Shown here one piece after another: positions 1 to 7,928 of a DNA stretch of 64,000 bases. Made by a program: the position numbers and the translations under genes. Below the pieces are notes generated by a model, which worked only from the letters and a program-made list of their open reading frames with translations, ran no database searches and was not told the DNA's origin. This DNA comes from a virus, in the IMG/VR virus record IMGVR_UViG_3300033993_001384, positions 22,334 to 86,333 of that record. The stretch is one strand, 5' to 3'. How positions within the stretch are numbered: the stretch's first letter is position 1; the number at the start of each line of letters is the position of its first letter.

Positions 1-515
1 ATTTATTAAACAAACCTGTAACTATTTGTGAAGTAGGTGCTGGATGGGGTCGAGTAGGTTATTATTTAACACAAATTAATAATAAAATATCTTATAACAT
101 ATTTGATATCCCGCACACTTTATTAATATCGTCTGATTATTTGTATAATAATGTTAAACACATTAAAGTATTTAAGTATTTAGAAACTAAACAAAATAAT
201 TTTACAACCAAAAAATTACTGTTAAAAAATCCGGGTATAAATTTTTATACACCAAATAAGTTAGAAGATTTTGAAGATAAGTGTTTTGATTTATTTATTA
301 ACATAGCGTCATTTCAAGAAATGAATATTGAACAAGTGACAAATTATTATAAAAAAATTAATCAGTTGTCAGATAATTTTTATAATCAACAAAGATATAA
401 AGATTTAGATATGGAATATAATAAATATCCATTGTACGATAACTGGAAAAAGGTGTTTGATAAAGACATAAACTTTCACCCATTATGGTTTGAGCAATAT
501 TTTAAAATAAGTTAA
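1..515 (+). CDS. SAM-dependent methyltransferase, 5' end outside the window
   Basis: The reading frame is open from base 3, so the gene starts to the left of the window; the first in-frame codons already encode motif I of a class I SAM methyltransferase (EVG-A-GWGRVGYYL, near codons 10-22). The rest reads like the C-terminal part of phage and bacterial proteins annotated as putative sugar O-methyltransferases. It sits 4 bases before a glycosyltransferase-like gene, which fits modification of a glycan. The methyltransferase fold is fairly sure; the sugar substrate is inferred from context only. Confidence 0.6.
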   Translation, partial: LLNKPVTICEVGAGWGRVGYYLTQINNKISYNIFDIPHTLLISSDYLYNNVKHIKVFKYLETKQNNFTTKKLLLKNPGINFYTPNKLEDFEDKCFDLFINIASFQEMNIEQVTNYYKKINQLSDNFYNQQRYKDLDMEYNKYPLYDNWKKVFDKDINFHPLWFEQYFKIS

Positions 516-519
516 AAAA

Positions 520-1221
520 ATGTTTGATTACATTGTTTGTTTTTATTTTGGAGAAAGAAGAGTTAGAACAACCAATTCATTATTATTATCTGATAGATAT
601 TTTTTTGTTAAAAAACATTTAGATTTTATAAAAAATAATGAAACAGTTTTAAACGACATTAATAACGTAATTTTAGTTATTAATAATTCAAATGATGACG
701 ATTTAAAATCCGTTACAAATATTAAAAATGAATATCCCTTCTCAGATAAAATTATTATCATAGGAAGGGATAATTCAAATTATTCTTATGGTGGGTGGAA
801 TGAATCATTAATTCATCAAATAAATTTAAATACCCCATCGTTACACGCATTTCTTTGTGAAGATGATTACATACCTTGTAATGATAATTTTCATAAAAAA
901 TTTATAGAATTTTTTAATTCCGATGTTATATATGTTTGTCAATTATTTATGAATAATCATGCGGCAATTTCAAATGGTTTCATAACTTATAACATAATAA
1001 AAGATTATTATAATAATACCAAAGAATTATTTGTGCTCACTAATAGTTATGATTATAGAAGTGCCGAAATTAACCAAGTTAACTTTTTAAATAATTTTAA
1101 AAATTTAAAGTGTGTTGACATCAGTGAAAAATATTGTTCAAAATTTTTAGATTTCAATAATAGTATTGTTGTTTATGGGAATAAAACCGGTGAAGAATTA
1201 ATAAAACCAATTTTAGAATAA
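520..1221 (+). CDS. Glycosyltransferase-like protein (GT-A type)
   Basis: A 233-residue protein with a GT-A-like layout: an N-terminal segment describing a short exchange of beta strands, then a CEDDY acidic motif near residue 110, in the place where family 2 glycosyltransferases have their metal-binding DxD. It follows the partial methyltransferase by 4 bases and its stop codon overlaps the start of the GNAT gene by one base, so the three are probably one operon. The exact sugar and acceptor cannot be read from the sequence. Confidence 0.5.
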   Translation: MFDYIVCFYFGERRVRTTNSLLLSDRYFFVKKHLDFIKNNETVLNDINNVILVINNSNDDDLKSVTNIKNEYPFSDKIIIIGRDNSNYSYGGWNESLIHQINLNTPSLHAFLCEDDYIPCNDNFHKKFIEFFNSDVIYVCQLFMNNHAAISNGFITYNIIKDYYNNTKELFVLTNSYDYRSAEINQVNFLNNFKNLKCVDISEKYCSKFLDFNNSIVVYGNKTGEELIKPILE

Positions 1222-1703
1222 TGATAAAATTTAAAAAATTAGAAGAAGACGACTTACAATTCTTAAACGATGTAAGAAACGAATATTGCGAAGAATTTTT
1301 ACATGATAGTAGACAATTCACATTAGAAGAAACCAAACAATGGTTCCATAAATATAATCCGGACTTTTACATTATTACGTTAGACGATGAAAGAATTGGG
1401 TATTTTAGACTATCCAACTATTCTGATGTGAATAAAAATATTTACATTGGTGCCGACATTTCACCAAAATTTAAAGGTAAAGGTTTGGGTAAATTATCTT
1501 ATGAAAAATTTATACCTTTTTTGTTTGAAACCTATAATTTGAATAAAATAAGTTTAGAAGTATTGTCTAATAACATAATTGCTTTAAATTTATATAATAA
1601 ACTTGGGTTTGTAACCGAAGGTGTTAAACGTCAAGAAGTTTATAAAAATAATCAATGGGTTGATTCCATTATTATGTCAATATTAAAAAATGAATATGAA
1701 TAA
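1221..1703 (+). CDS. GNAT family N-acetyltransferase (RimJ/RimL type)
   Basis: A 160-residue protein with the acetyl-CoA binding loop of GNAT enzymes (KFKGKGLGKLSYEKF, about residues 89-103) and the C-terminal LEVLSNNIIALNLYNKLGF segment that is typical of the RimJ/RimL and amino-sugar acetyltransferase branch. It lies inside a run of glycosyltransferase genes, overlapping both neighbours by a few bases, so acetylation of a nucleotide-activated amino sugar is a more likely role than protein acetylation. That substrate is an inference from neighbours. Confidence 0.75.
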   Translation: MIKFKKLEEDDLQFLNDVRNEYCEEFLHDSRQFTLEETKQWFHKYNPDFYIITLDDERIGYFRLSNYSDVNKNIYIGADISPKFKGKGLGKLSYEKFIPFLFETYNLNKISLEVLSNNIIALNLYNKLGFVTEGVKRQEVYKNNQWVDSIIMSILKNEYE

Positions 1704-2427
1704 TTTAAAATTTGAACTTATTATAGCTTACTATAAAAGACCTAAAATTGTTTTAAATGCTTTAGAATCTATATTAAAATCCACATATGACAATTGGCAT
1801 CTAACATTTGTTGATGATTCCGGTGACGATTCTTTTAAAGAGACCTTTTTAAATTATGGTTTTGATTCTTCTAAAATAACATATTCCCCAATATTAATGT
1901 CTGATGACGAAAAAAATAATATAGGAGGTTCAATATTTGGTAAGTACGTTAACGACGCTATCCAAAATACCGATGCCGATATTATTATATTAATATGTGA
2001 TGATGACGCAATATTTCCTGATTATATGGAAAATCTTAATAAATTTTATACTAAAAATCCTGATAAAATGTGGGGGTATTGTCATGTTGAATTTTATAAC
2101 CCTGAAATTGAACATTATACCCAATCAACCAAAACTAACGGAGACTCATCTTTAGGATTTTCAGATTTAAATGCTTTAACAATCCCAATAATGCCAGTTA
2201 ATAAAATTGATAGTTCTCAAATTTCTTTTAGAAAAACCGCATTTACTGATGGTAATGTTTGGTATCCACATCCGTATACCGTAAGTTTAGATGCCCACGT
2301 TTTTCGTAATATGTTTAAGGTTTGGGGATTATGTGAGTTCACAAATTGTTATGGACAATATAAAGGTTGGTTCGCAAATCAATTAGGGGTTAGAGTTAGA
2401 AAAAAAATAGGTACATTTATAAAATAA
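1696..2427 (+). CDS. Family 2 glycosyltransferase, first of a tandem pair
   Basis: A 243-residue GT-A protein opening with FELIIAYYKRP and a TFVDDSGDDS segment, and carrying CDDDA near residue 92 as the probable metal/nucleotide site. The start at 1696 was preferred over the ATG at 1690 because it matches the start of its neighbour. The next gene is a close paralogue: roughly the first 110 residues are almost identical and similar at DNA level, while the C-terminal acceptor half has diverged. This is a recent tandem duplication. Sugar and acceptor are unknown. Confidence 0.7.
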   Translation: MNNLKFELIIAYYKRPKIVLNALESILKSTYDNWHLTFVDDSGDDSFKETFLNYGFDSSKITYSPILMSDDEKNNIGGSIFGKYVNDAIQNTDADIIILICDDDAIFPDYMENLNKFYTKNPDKMWGYCHVEFYNPEIEHYTQSTKTNGDSSLGFSDLNALTIPIMPVNKIDSSQISFRKTAFTDGNVWYPHPYTVSLDAHVFRNMFKVWGLCEFTNCYGQYKGWFANQLGVRVRKKIGTFIK

Positions 2428-2439
2428 TAAAAAATAAAT

Positions 2440-3171
2440 ATGAATAATTTAAAATTTGAACTAATAATCGCTTATTATAAAAGACCCAAAATTGTCTTAA
2501 ACGCGTTAGAATCTATATTAAAATCTACATATGATAATTGGCATTTAACATTCGTTGATGATTCCGGTGACGATTCTTTTAAAGAAACTTTTATAAACTA
2601 CGGGTTTACACCTTCTAAAATAACATACTCACCAATATTAATGTCAGATGATGAGAAAATTAAAATAGGTGGGTCAATATTTGGAAAGTACGTTAACGAC
2701 GCAATACAAACCACAGATGCTGATATCATTATACTAATATGTGATGACGACGCATTGTTTCCGGATTGTATGGAAAACCTTAATAAATTTTATACCGAAA
2801 ACCCTGATAAAATGTGGGGGTATTCTCATGTTAAATTCTTCAATCCCGAAAAACAACATTATTCAGAATCAACCGATGTACCAAGCGATAGAACATTTAA
2901 CACATCAAATTTAAATGATTACACATCACCAATTCAACCATCGTGTAGAGTTGATAGTTCTCAAGTATCTTTTAGAAAAAACGCTTTTACACAAACAAAT
3001 TTATGGTACCCTTATCCACATACAAAAGATTTAGATAGAAATGTTTTTGAAAAATTATATAAAAAAATAGGACTATGTCATTTTACTAACTGCTACGGAC
3101 AATATAAAGGTTGGTTTGCAAATCAATTAGGTGTTAGAGCACGAACAGGTAAAGGAGATTTTATTAACTAA
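2440..3171 (+). CDS. Family 2 glycosyltransferase, second of a tandem pair
   Basis: A 243-residue paralogue of the preceding gene, 12 bases downstream. The nucleotide-sugar binding half (FELIIAYYKRP, VDDSGDD, CDDDA) is preserved almost exactly, whereas about residues 120-190 differ, including the stretch before the shared CYGQYKGWFANQLGVR segment near the C-terminus. The pattern suggests the same activated sugar but a different acceptor. It may decorate phage structural proteins, DNA or host glycan; the window does not say which. Confidence 0.7.
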   Translation: MNNLKFELIIAYYKRPKIVLNALESILKSTYDNWHLTFVDDSGDDSFKETFINYGFTPSKITYSPILMSDDEKIKIGGSIFGKYVNDAIQTTDADIIILICDDDALFPDCMENLNKFYTENPDKMWGYSHVKFFNPEKQHYSESTDVPSDRTFNTSNLNDYTSPIQPSCRVDSSQVSFRKNAFTQTNLWYPYPHTKDLDRNVFEKLYKKIGLCHFTNCYGQYKGWFANQLGVRARTGKGDFIN

Positions 3172-3189
3172 ACAACTAAAATAATTTAA

Positions 3190-3936
3190 ATGGCTACATA
3201 CAGCAAATCAAAGAACGCTAAACCTACCCCTACTCCGGAAACTACAAGTAAACCGGTTAATAAGAAAGAATTAATTAACCAAATTATTAAAAGAAAAACT
3301 AAAGAAAAGTTTTTAACCAACAATCAAAAAAAATATTATGATACTTTAATTGACAGTGAAATCACTGTTTGTTCCGGACCTGCGGGTGTTGGTAAAAGTT
3401 ATATTACAATGAAAGCCGCGATTGACTTACTCGCTGACCCTGAAACACCATATGAAAAAATTATTATTGTTAGACCCGCTGTTGAAGCTGAAGAAAAATT
3501 AGGTTCACTACCAGGTAATGTTGAAGAAAAATTAGACCCATACATTTTCCCATCATATTATTTATTAAATAAAATTATTGGGAAAGAATCTAGAGAAAAA
3601 TTAAAAGAAATCGATGTTATTGAAGTATTTGCCTTGGCATTTATGAGAGGTATGAACATTGATAATTCTATTTTAATTTTTGAAGAGGGTCAAAATGCCA
3701 CCCCAAGTCAAATGAAATTACTTTTAACTAGAATTGGGTTTAACAGTAAATTCTTTATATCCGGTGATGTAGAACAATCAGACAAATATAAAAATAAAAC
3801 TCATAGTGGTTTATGGGACGCAATTGAAAAATTTAGAGATAGTGAATATATATCAATTTTTGAATTTAAAGATAAAAAAGATATCGTTAGAAATCCGTTG
3901 ATTAGTAGAATATTAGACAAGTACGAAGAAAACTAA
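3190..3936 (+). CDS. phoH: PhoH-like ATPase
   Basis: A 248-residue P-loop ATPase of the PhoH family that is common in T4-like phages. Walker A is GPAGVGKS at residues 63-70, the IIIVRPAVEAEEKLGSLPG segment that marks the family follows at 91-109, and Walker B is ILIFEE at about 161-166. The first 35 residues are a Thr/Pro/Lys-rich tail. PhoH resembles the helicase domain of RecD-type enzymes; its role in phage infection is not settled. A terminator hairpin follows directly. Confidence 0.9.
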   Translation: MATYSKSKNAKPTPTPETTSKPVNKKELINQIIKRKTKEKFLTNNQKKYYDTLIDSEITVCSGPAGVGKSYITMKAAIDLLADPETPYEKIIIVRPAVEAEEKLGSLPGNVEEKLDPYIFPSYYLLNKIIGKESREKLKEIDVIEVFALAFMRGMNIDNSILIFEEGQNATPSQMKLLLTRIGFNSKFFISGDVEQSDKYKNKTHSGLWDAIEKFRDSEYISIFEFKDKKDIVRNPLISRILDKYEEN

Positions 3937-3956
3937 TTTTAATATATTTTATTATA

Positions 3957-3998
3957 AAAGATAGGTAAACACAATTTAGTTTACTTATCTTTTTTTTT
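3957..3998 (+). terminator. Intrinsic terminator after phoH
   Basis: An AAGATA-GTAAAC / GTTTAC-TATCTT hairpin is followed by eight T residues. It ends the glycan/phoH operon. Confidence 0.8.
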
Positions 3999-4015
3999 AT
4001 ATAACTTTTGTTGAT

Positions 4016-4618
4016 ATGAGAATTGGTATAGAAATTAATGGAGTGTTAAGAGATACTTTAGGAAAAATTGAACAAACTTATCAGAAATTTTTAATCGATA
4101 AAACTGATGGTATTGAAGACGACGAGTCATTTGAATATAAAATGACCTACCCGATAAATAGTTTAACATTAAACGACCATTTTTCATTTCCGGATGATGA
4201 TGAATTATATTCATTTTTATATGAAGAATTTGCTATGGAAATTTTTGGTCACGCACAATCCTCAGAATATAATACATTTATTGATTTAAACGAAATTTAT
4301 ATATCTTTAAGAGATAATCACGATTTATTAATTGTTTCGGATGAAATAGGAAAATCAAAACCCGCATCATTATTCTTTTTATCAAAATTTGGATGTCAAT
4401 TAGAAAAAGTAAAATTTTATAGTAATTCAACAATTAATTCAATGTGGGATGAATTAGATATTTTACTTACATCCAATCCAGCCTTATTATTGGATTATCC
4501 GTCAGATAAAATATTAATAAAATATGAAACGGATTATAATGAGAATATTACCACAATCCATTCTATAAAATCTATAAAAGAATTGGATGATAAATTAAAA
4601 CAAATTTTAGAATGTTAA
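4016..4618 (+). CDS. HAD-like protein with an altered catalytic motif
   Basis: A 200-residue protein whose N-terminus, RIGIEINGVLRDT, sits where HAD phosphatases such as the deoxyribonucleotidases have DxDGVLxD. The first Asp is replaced by Glu and the second by Asn, so hydrolase activity is doubtful. The rest contains an LLIVSDE segment, corresponding to HAD motif II, and a weak FYSNST region. It overlaps the next gene by 7 bases. It may be an inactive regulator or a divergent phosphatase. Confidence 0.45.
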   Translation: MRIGIEINGVLRDTLGKIEQTYQKFLIDKTDGIEDDESFEYKMTYPINSLTLNDHFSFPDDDELYSFLYEEFAMEIFGHAQSSEYNTFIDLNEIYISLRDNHDLLIVSDEIGKSKPASLFFLSKFGCQLEKVKFYSNSTINSMWDELDILLTSNPALLLDYPSDKILIKYETDYNENITTIHSIKSIKELDDKLKQILEC

Positions 4619-4890
4619 AAGTATTAGGAGAAAACTATTATGTAGATTTGGATAAAATTGACGATTATGTTCAAATAAAAGCAAAAAAAACCGTCACGTC
4701 AGGTGACACTGAAGGGACTACCATAAGTATAATTAAATACGAAACAATTAAATTAATGTTAGAGATAGTTATGGATGAACCTGAAGAAATTGATGAGCAA
4801 TTAGGGGCTAAAGGTACTAACAACTTATCAATCCCATTTAAACTAGCGTTTAATACTCTATTGTATAAAAAATTAATAAATAAAATATAA
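4612..4890 (+). CDS. Hypothetical protein, 92 residues
   Basis: I do not recognise this small protein. It has charged N-terminal strands (ENYYVDLDKIDDYVQIK) and an acidic middle (DEPEEIDEQLG). It overlaps the end of the HAD-like gene by 7 bases and is followed 5 bases later by a glycosyltransferase, so it is cotranscribed with both and the reading frame is well supported by that packing. Confidence 0.55.
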   Translation: MLKVLGENYYVDLDKIDDYVQIKAKKTVTSGDTEGTTISIIKYETIKLMLEIVMDEPEEIDEQLGAKGTNNLSIPFKLAFNTLLYKKLINKI

Positions 4891-4895
4891 TAAAC

Positions 4896-5957
4896 ATGAC
4901 ACAAGAACAAATTACAAAATTAGAACAGTCGATTCAAAACATGAAAGATAAAAAGTCAAGGATTTATCTTTTAGTTCAAGACACTAAAGGTAATGCAAAA
5001 GCTTCAGTCGCTTACATATACGAGTTAGGTATGGCATTATTAAAAAATGGATACAACCCAATTATCTTACACGAAACACCTGATTATACTGGAGTTGGTG
5101 AATGGTTAGGTGAGGATTATATGACATTACCACATAAAACAATTGAAGGCCAAAATTTAGAAATTGCACCTGAAGATTTAATTGTTATCCCTGAATTATA
5201 CGGGTTTGTGATGAGTCAAATTTCAAAATTACCTTGTGGTAAAATTGTATTGTCTCAAGCCCATGACCATATCTTGGAAACATTACAACCAGGCCAGACA
5301 TGGTCACAATTAGGGTTTTATAAATGTATAACAACTTCTGAAGCTCAAAAAGAATATATCGAGAATATTATGAGAGGTATTTCGATAGATGTTTTAAAAC
5401 CATTTATTTCTGATAAATTTAAACCACATACTTTACCATCAAAACCTATTATTGCAATTCATGCTAGAGAACAAAGAGAAGCCCTTAACATGATTAAAAG
5501 TTTTTACATTAAATTTCCTCAATACAGATGGATAACTTTTAGAGACATGAGAGGACTATCTATTGATGAGTTTGCAAGTGCTATGAAAGATTGTTTCTTA
5601 TCTGTTTGGATTGATGAAACAAGCTCTTATGGTACATTCCCATTGGAATCTATGAAATGTAAAATACCTGTAGTTGGTTTAGTACCAAATTTAGTTCCTG
5701 AATGGATGAATGAAGACAATGGTGTTTGGGTTAACAATAAAATCCAAATGGTTGATTTTGTCGCGGACTTTTTACAAAATTGGTTGGAAGACAGTATTAA
5801 TGAAAATTTAGAAACTGAAATTATTAAAACTGCAGAAAATTTAAGTACTAAAGAAGATTTTGAAAAAATTTCATTAAACTTATTTGAAGGATATCTAACT
5901 AAAAGATTGGAATCATTTGAAGAACAATTAAATAAACTACAAACAATAGAAGAATAA
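4896..5957 (+). CDS. GT-B type glycosyltransferase
   Basis: A 353-residue protein with two Rossmann-like halves. The first (residues 20-150) includes the RIYLLVQDTKGNAKASVAYIYE region and binds the acceptor in this fold. The second contains WIDETSSYGTFPLESMKCKIPVVG near residues 228-250, which matches the E-x7-E donor-site helix of GT4/GT1-type enzymes. It is followed 1 base later by a GT2 gene, so two transferases of different folds may act in sequence. The substrate is unknown. Confidence 0.65.
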   Translation: MTQEQITKLEQSIQNMKDKKSRIYLLVQDTKGNAKASVAYIYELGMALLKNGYNPIILHETPDYTGVGEWLGEDYMTLPHKTIEGQNLEIAPEDLIVIPELYGFVMSQISKLPCGKIVLSQAHDHILETLQPGQTWSQLGFYKCITTSEAQKEYIENIMRGISIDVLKPFISDKFKPHTLPSKPIIAIHAREQREALNMIKSFYIKFPQYRWITFRDMRGLSIDEFASAMKDCFLSVWIDETSSYGTFPLESMKCKIPVVGLVPNLVPEWMNEDNGVWVNNKIQMVDFVADFLQNWLEDSINENLETEIIKTAENLSTKEDFEKISLNLFEGYLTKRLESFEEQLNKLQTIEE

Positions 5958-5958
5958 T

Positions 5959-6765
5959 ATGGAAAATTACTTTGACGTATCAGTTATATTACCGATTAAA
6001 TCGGCAACCGCACCATTTTTTGAAGATTACTTTAAGAAATGTATTGAATCATTAAATAATCAAAAATTAAAAATTAATGAATTAGTTATTGTTCACACAA
6101 ATGAAATACCTTTAGTTGAACTTTTAAAAGATTACGATTTTGGTGACTTAAATGTAGTTAAATTAGAATGGGAAAAAGAACCTAATTACGCGGCACAAGT
6201 TAATCACGGTGTTAGAAATTCAAAATCTGAATGGGTTTCATTATTTGAATTTGATGATGAATATTCTAACATATGGTTTAAGAATGTTGACATCTACTCA
6301 AAAGCATACCCTAATATGGATGCGTTTTTACCAATCGTTGTTGATACAGACCAACAAGGTAAATTTGCCGGGTTTACTAATGAAGCAACTTTCGCGGCAA
6401 ACTTTACTCCGGAAATGGGTGTATTAACTCACGATACTTTATTAGATTATCAAAACTTCCAATCATCAGGAATGGTAATCAAAAAATCAAAATTTGTTGA
6501 TTATGGATTAATCAAACCTTCGTTTAAATTAACGTTTGGGTATGAATTATTTTTACGATTAACACATAATTCAATTAACATTATGTCTATCCCAAGAATT
6601 GGTTATAAACATACTAATTTAAGAGATGGGTCAATCTTTTGGAATTACAAAAATGGTAGAGATGTCTTAACTCCGGAAGAAGTTAAATTTTGGATTGAGT
6701 CCGCAAAAAAAGAATATTTTTTCATTAATGACAGAGCGATAAAATTTGAATCTCAAGAAGTTTAA
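5959..6765 (+). CDS. Family 2 glycosyltransferase
   Basis: A 268-residue GT-A protein: YFDVSVILPIKSAT at the N-terminus, an FEFDDEY acidic site near residue 95, and a C-terminal HTNLRDGSIFWNYKNGRD segment. It is packed between the GT-B gene (1 base) and the sigma-like gene (1-base overlap), so it belongs to the same transcript that leads into the structural genes. Similar enzymes are frequent in large T4-like phages of marine bacteria; the acceptor is not known. Confidence 0.7.
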   Translation: MENYFDVSVILPIKSATAPFFEDYFKKCIESLNNQKLKINELVIVHTNEIPLVELLKDYDFGDLNVVKLEWEKEPNYAAQVNHGVRNSKSEWVSLFEFDDEYSNIWFKNVDIYSKAYPNMDAFLPIVVDTDQQGKFAGFTNEATFAANFTPEMGVLTHDTLLDYQNFQSSGMVIKKSKFVDYGLIKPSFKLTFGYELFLRLTHNSINIMSIPRIGYKHTNLRDGSIFWNYKNGRDVLTPEEVKFWIESAKKEYFFINDRAIKFESQEV

Positions 6766-7514
6766 TGACTGAAAATATTAATTTAACAGGGGATACAAAT
6801 GTTGAGTTAAAAAAGAAAGGTAGAAAACCAACCCAATTAAATTATTTTGATGTCCGAGAAGAAATGGCGGTAATAAGATTTTTAGAGTCCACGTCTTACG
6901 AAGAAAAAAATAAAATATACAATGAGTTTTTAAAAAAACCTTTAGACAAAATGATATCTTCAATCATACGAAGATACAAATTATATAGAAAAGACATGGA
7001 TTTCACTGATATACATGTAGATACTCACTCGTTTTTAATGACAAAGATAGATAAGTTTAAACCTTCTAGAGAAAAGAAGGCTTATTCTTATTTTGGTACA
7101 ATATGTAAAAACTATTTAATGGGTCAAATCATTAAAGACCAAAAAGAAACAAATAGAAAAATATCTTATGAAGATATTTCAACTAATTTGGAAAATAATG
7201 AAAATTTTTCCTATTACATAGAAAATGACGGACTAGATTCTGAAAAAGTAATTAAACACTTTTTAATTGAATTAGACAGATTCATTAAAGAAGAAAATTT
7301 ATCAGAAAATGAAATTAAATTAGGACACGCACTTTACGACATTTTTGAAAATTATGACTCGATATTTATTGGTAACGATAATAACAAGTTTAATAAAAAT
7401 ATTATTTTATTGTCTTTAAGAGAAATGACCAATCTTTCAACTAAAGAAATTAGGGGTTCAATGAGAAAATACAAAAATATGTATTACTCATTGATTCAAC
7501 AGATGGTTAATTAA
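6765..7514 (+). CDS. Late RNA polymerase sigma factor, gp55-like
   Basis: A 249-residue basic/acidic helical protein. Its centre (about residues 85-130, including DTHSFLMTKIDKFKPSREKKAYSY then FGTICKNYLMGQIIKD) has the region-2 pattern of sigma factors: a helix, a (K/P)SR turn, then an aromatic-rich helix for promoter melting. The C-terminal 60 residues could form a region-4-like helix pair. Length and neighbours match T4 gp55-type late sigma factors. It directly precedes the tail genes and would be the obvious reader of the ATATTTAT motif seen upstream of virion genes. Confidence 0.6.
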   Translation: MTENINLTGDTNVELKKKGRKPTQLNYFDVREEMAVIRFLESTSYEEKNKIYNEFLKKPLDKMISSIIRRYKLYRKDMDFTDIHVDTHSFLMTKIDKFKPSREKKAYSYFGTICKNYLMGQIIKDQKETNRKISYEDISTNLENNENFSYYIENDGLDSEKVIKHFLIELDRFIKEENLSENEIKLGHALYDIFENYDSIFIGNDNNKFNKNIILLSLREMTNLSTKEIRGSMRKYKNMYYSLIQQMVN

Positions 7515-7541
7515 AAAATAATAAATTAAATATTTATAATT

Positions 7542-7922
7542 ATGGCAAGACCGACAAAAAAAGAAATTAATTTAAGTAAAGAATCAATGTTATCATTGAT
7601 GCAGGAAATCTACAATGAACTTGTGGAACAAAGAAGTACTGCTATTAGAATTCAAAACAAAATGTTAACAATGATGAAAGGTCCTGAAGATATGACTTTA
7701 ATTGGTCCGGTGATTGAAAAACAACAAAAAATTATTAATGATTGTGTTGAAAAAAAATTAACCCTATCTAAACTACAATCAAGTATGTGGGAAAAAACAA
7801 ACAACAATGATGATGGTGGAGGATTTTCTATTACTGATTTAGGAGTTGACGACGCAATGCTTAAAACTTTAATTGAGAAAGACGCGTCTAAATCAGAGGG
7901 TTCTTATAAAATGAAAAAATAA
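7542..7922 (+). CDS. Hypothetical protein, 126 residues
   Basis: Mostly helical protein with a central coiled-coil-like segment (residues 15-75) and a Gly/Asp-rich linker NNDDGGGF before a short C-terminal helix. I do not recognise the family. It starts 27 bases after the sigma-like gene; an ATATTTATA motif ends 3 bases before its ATG. The position between a late sigma and tail genes would suit a late-transcription coactivator or an assembly factor, but there is no motif to prove either. Confidence 0.55.
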   Translation: MARPTKKEINLSKESMLSLMQEIYNELVEQRSTAIRIQNKMLTMMKGPEDMTLIGPVIEKQQKIINDCVEKKLTLSKLQSSMWEKTNNNDDGGGFSITDLGVDDAMLKTLIEKDASKSEGSYKMKK

Positions 7923-7928
7923 TTTGTT

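Noticed and set aside
141-515. A start codon at 141 for the first gene
   Set aside because: The same frame is open to the left edge and encodes the SAM-binding motif before 141, so the gene is truncated by the window rather than starting there.
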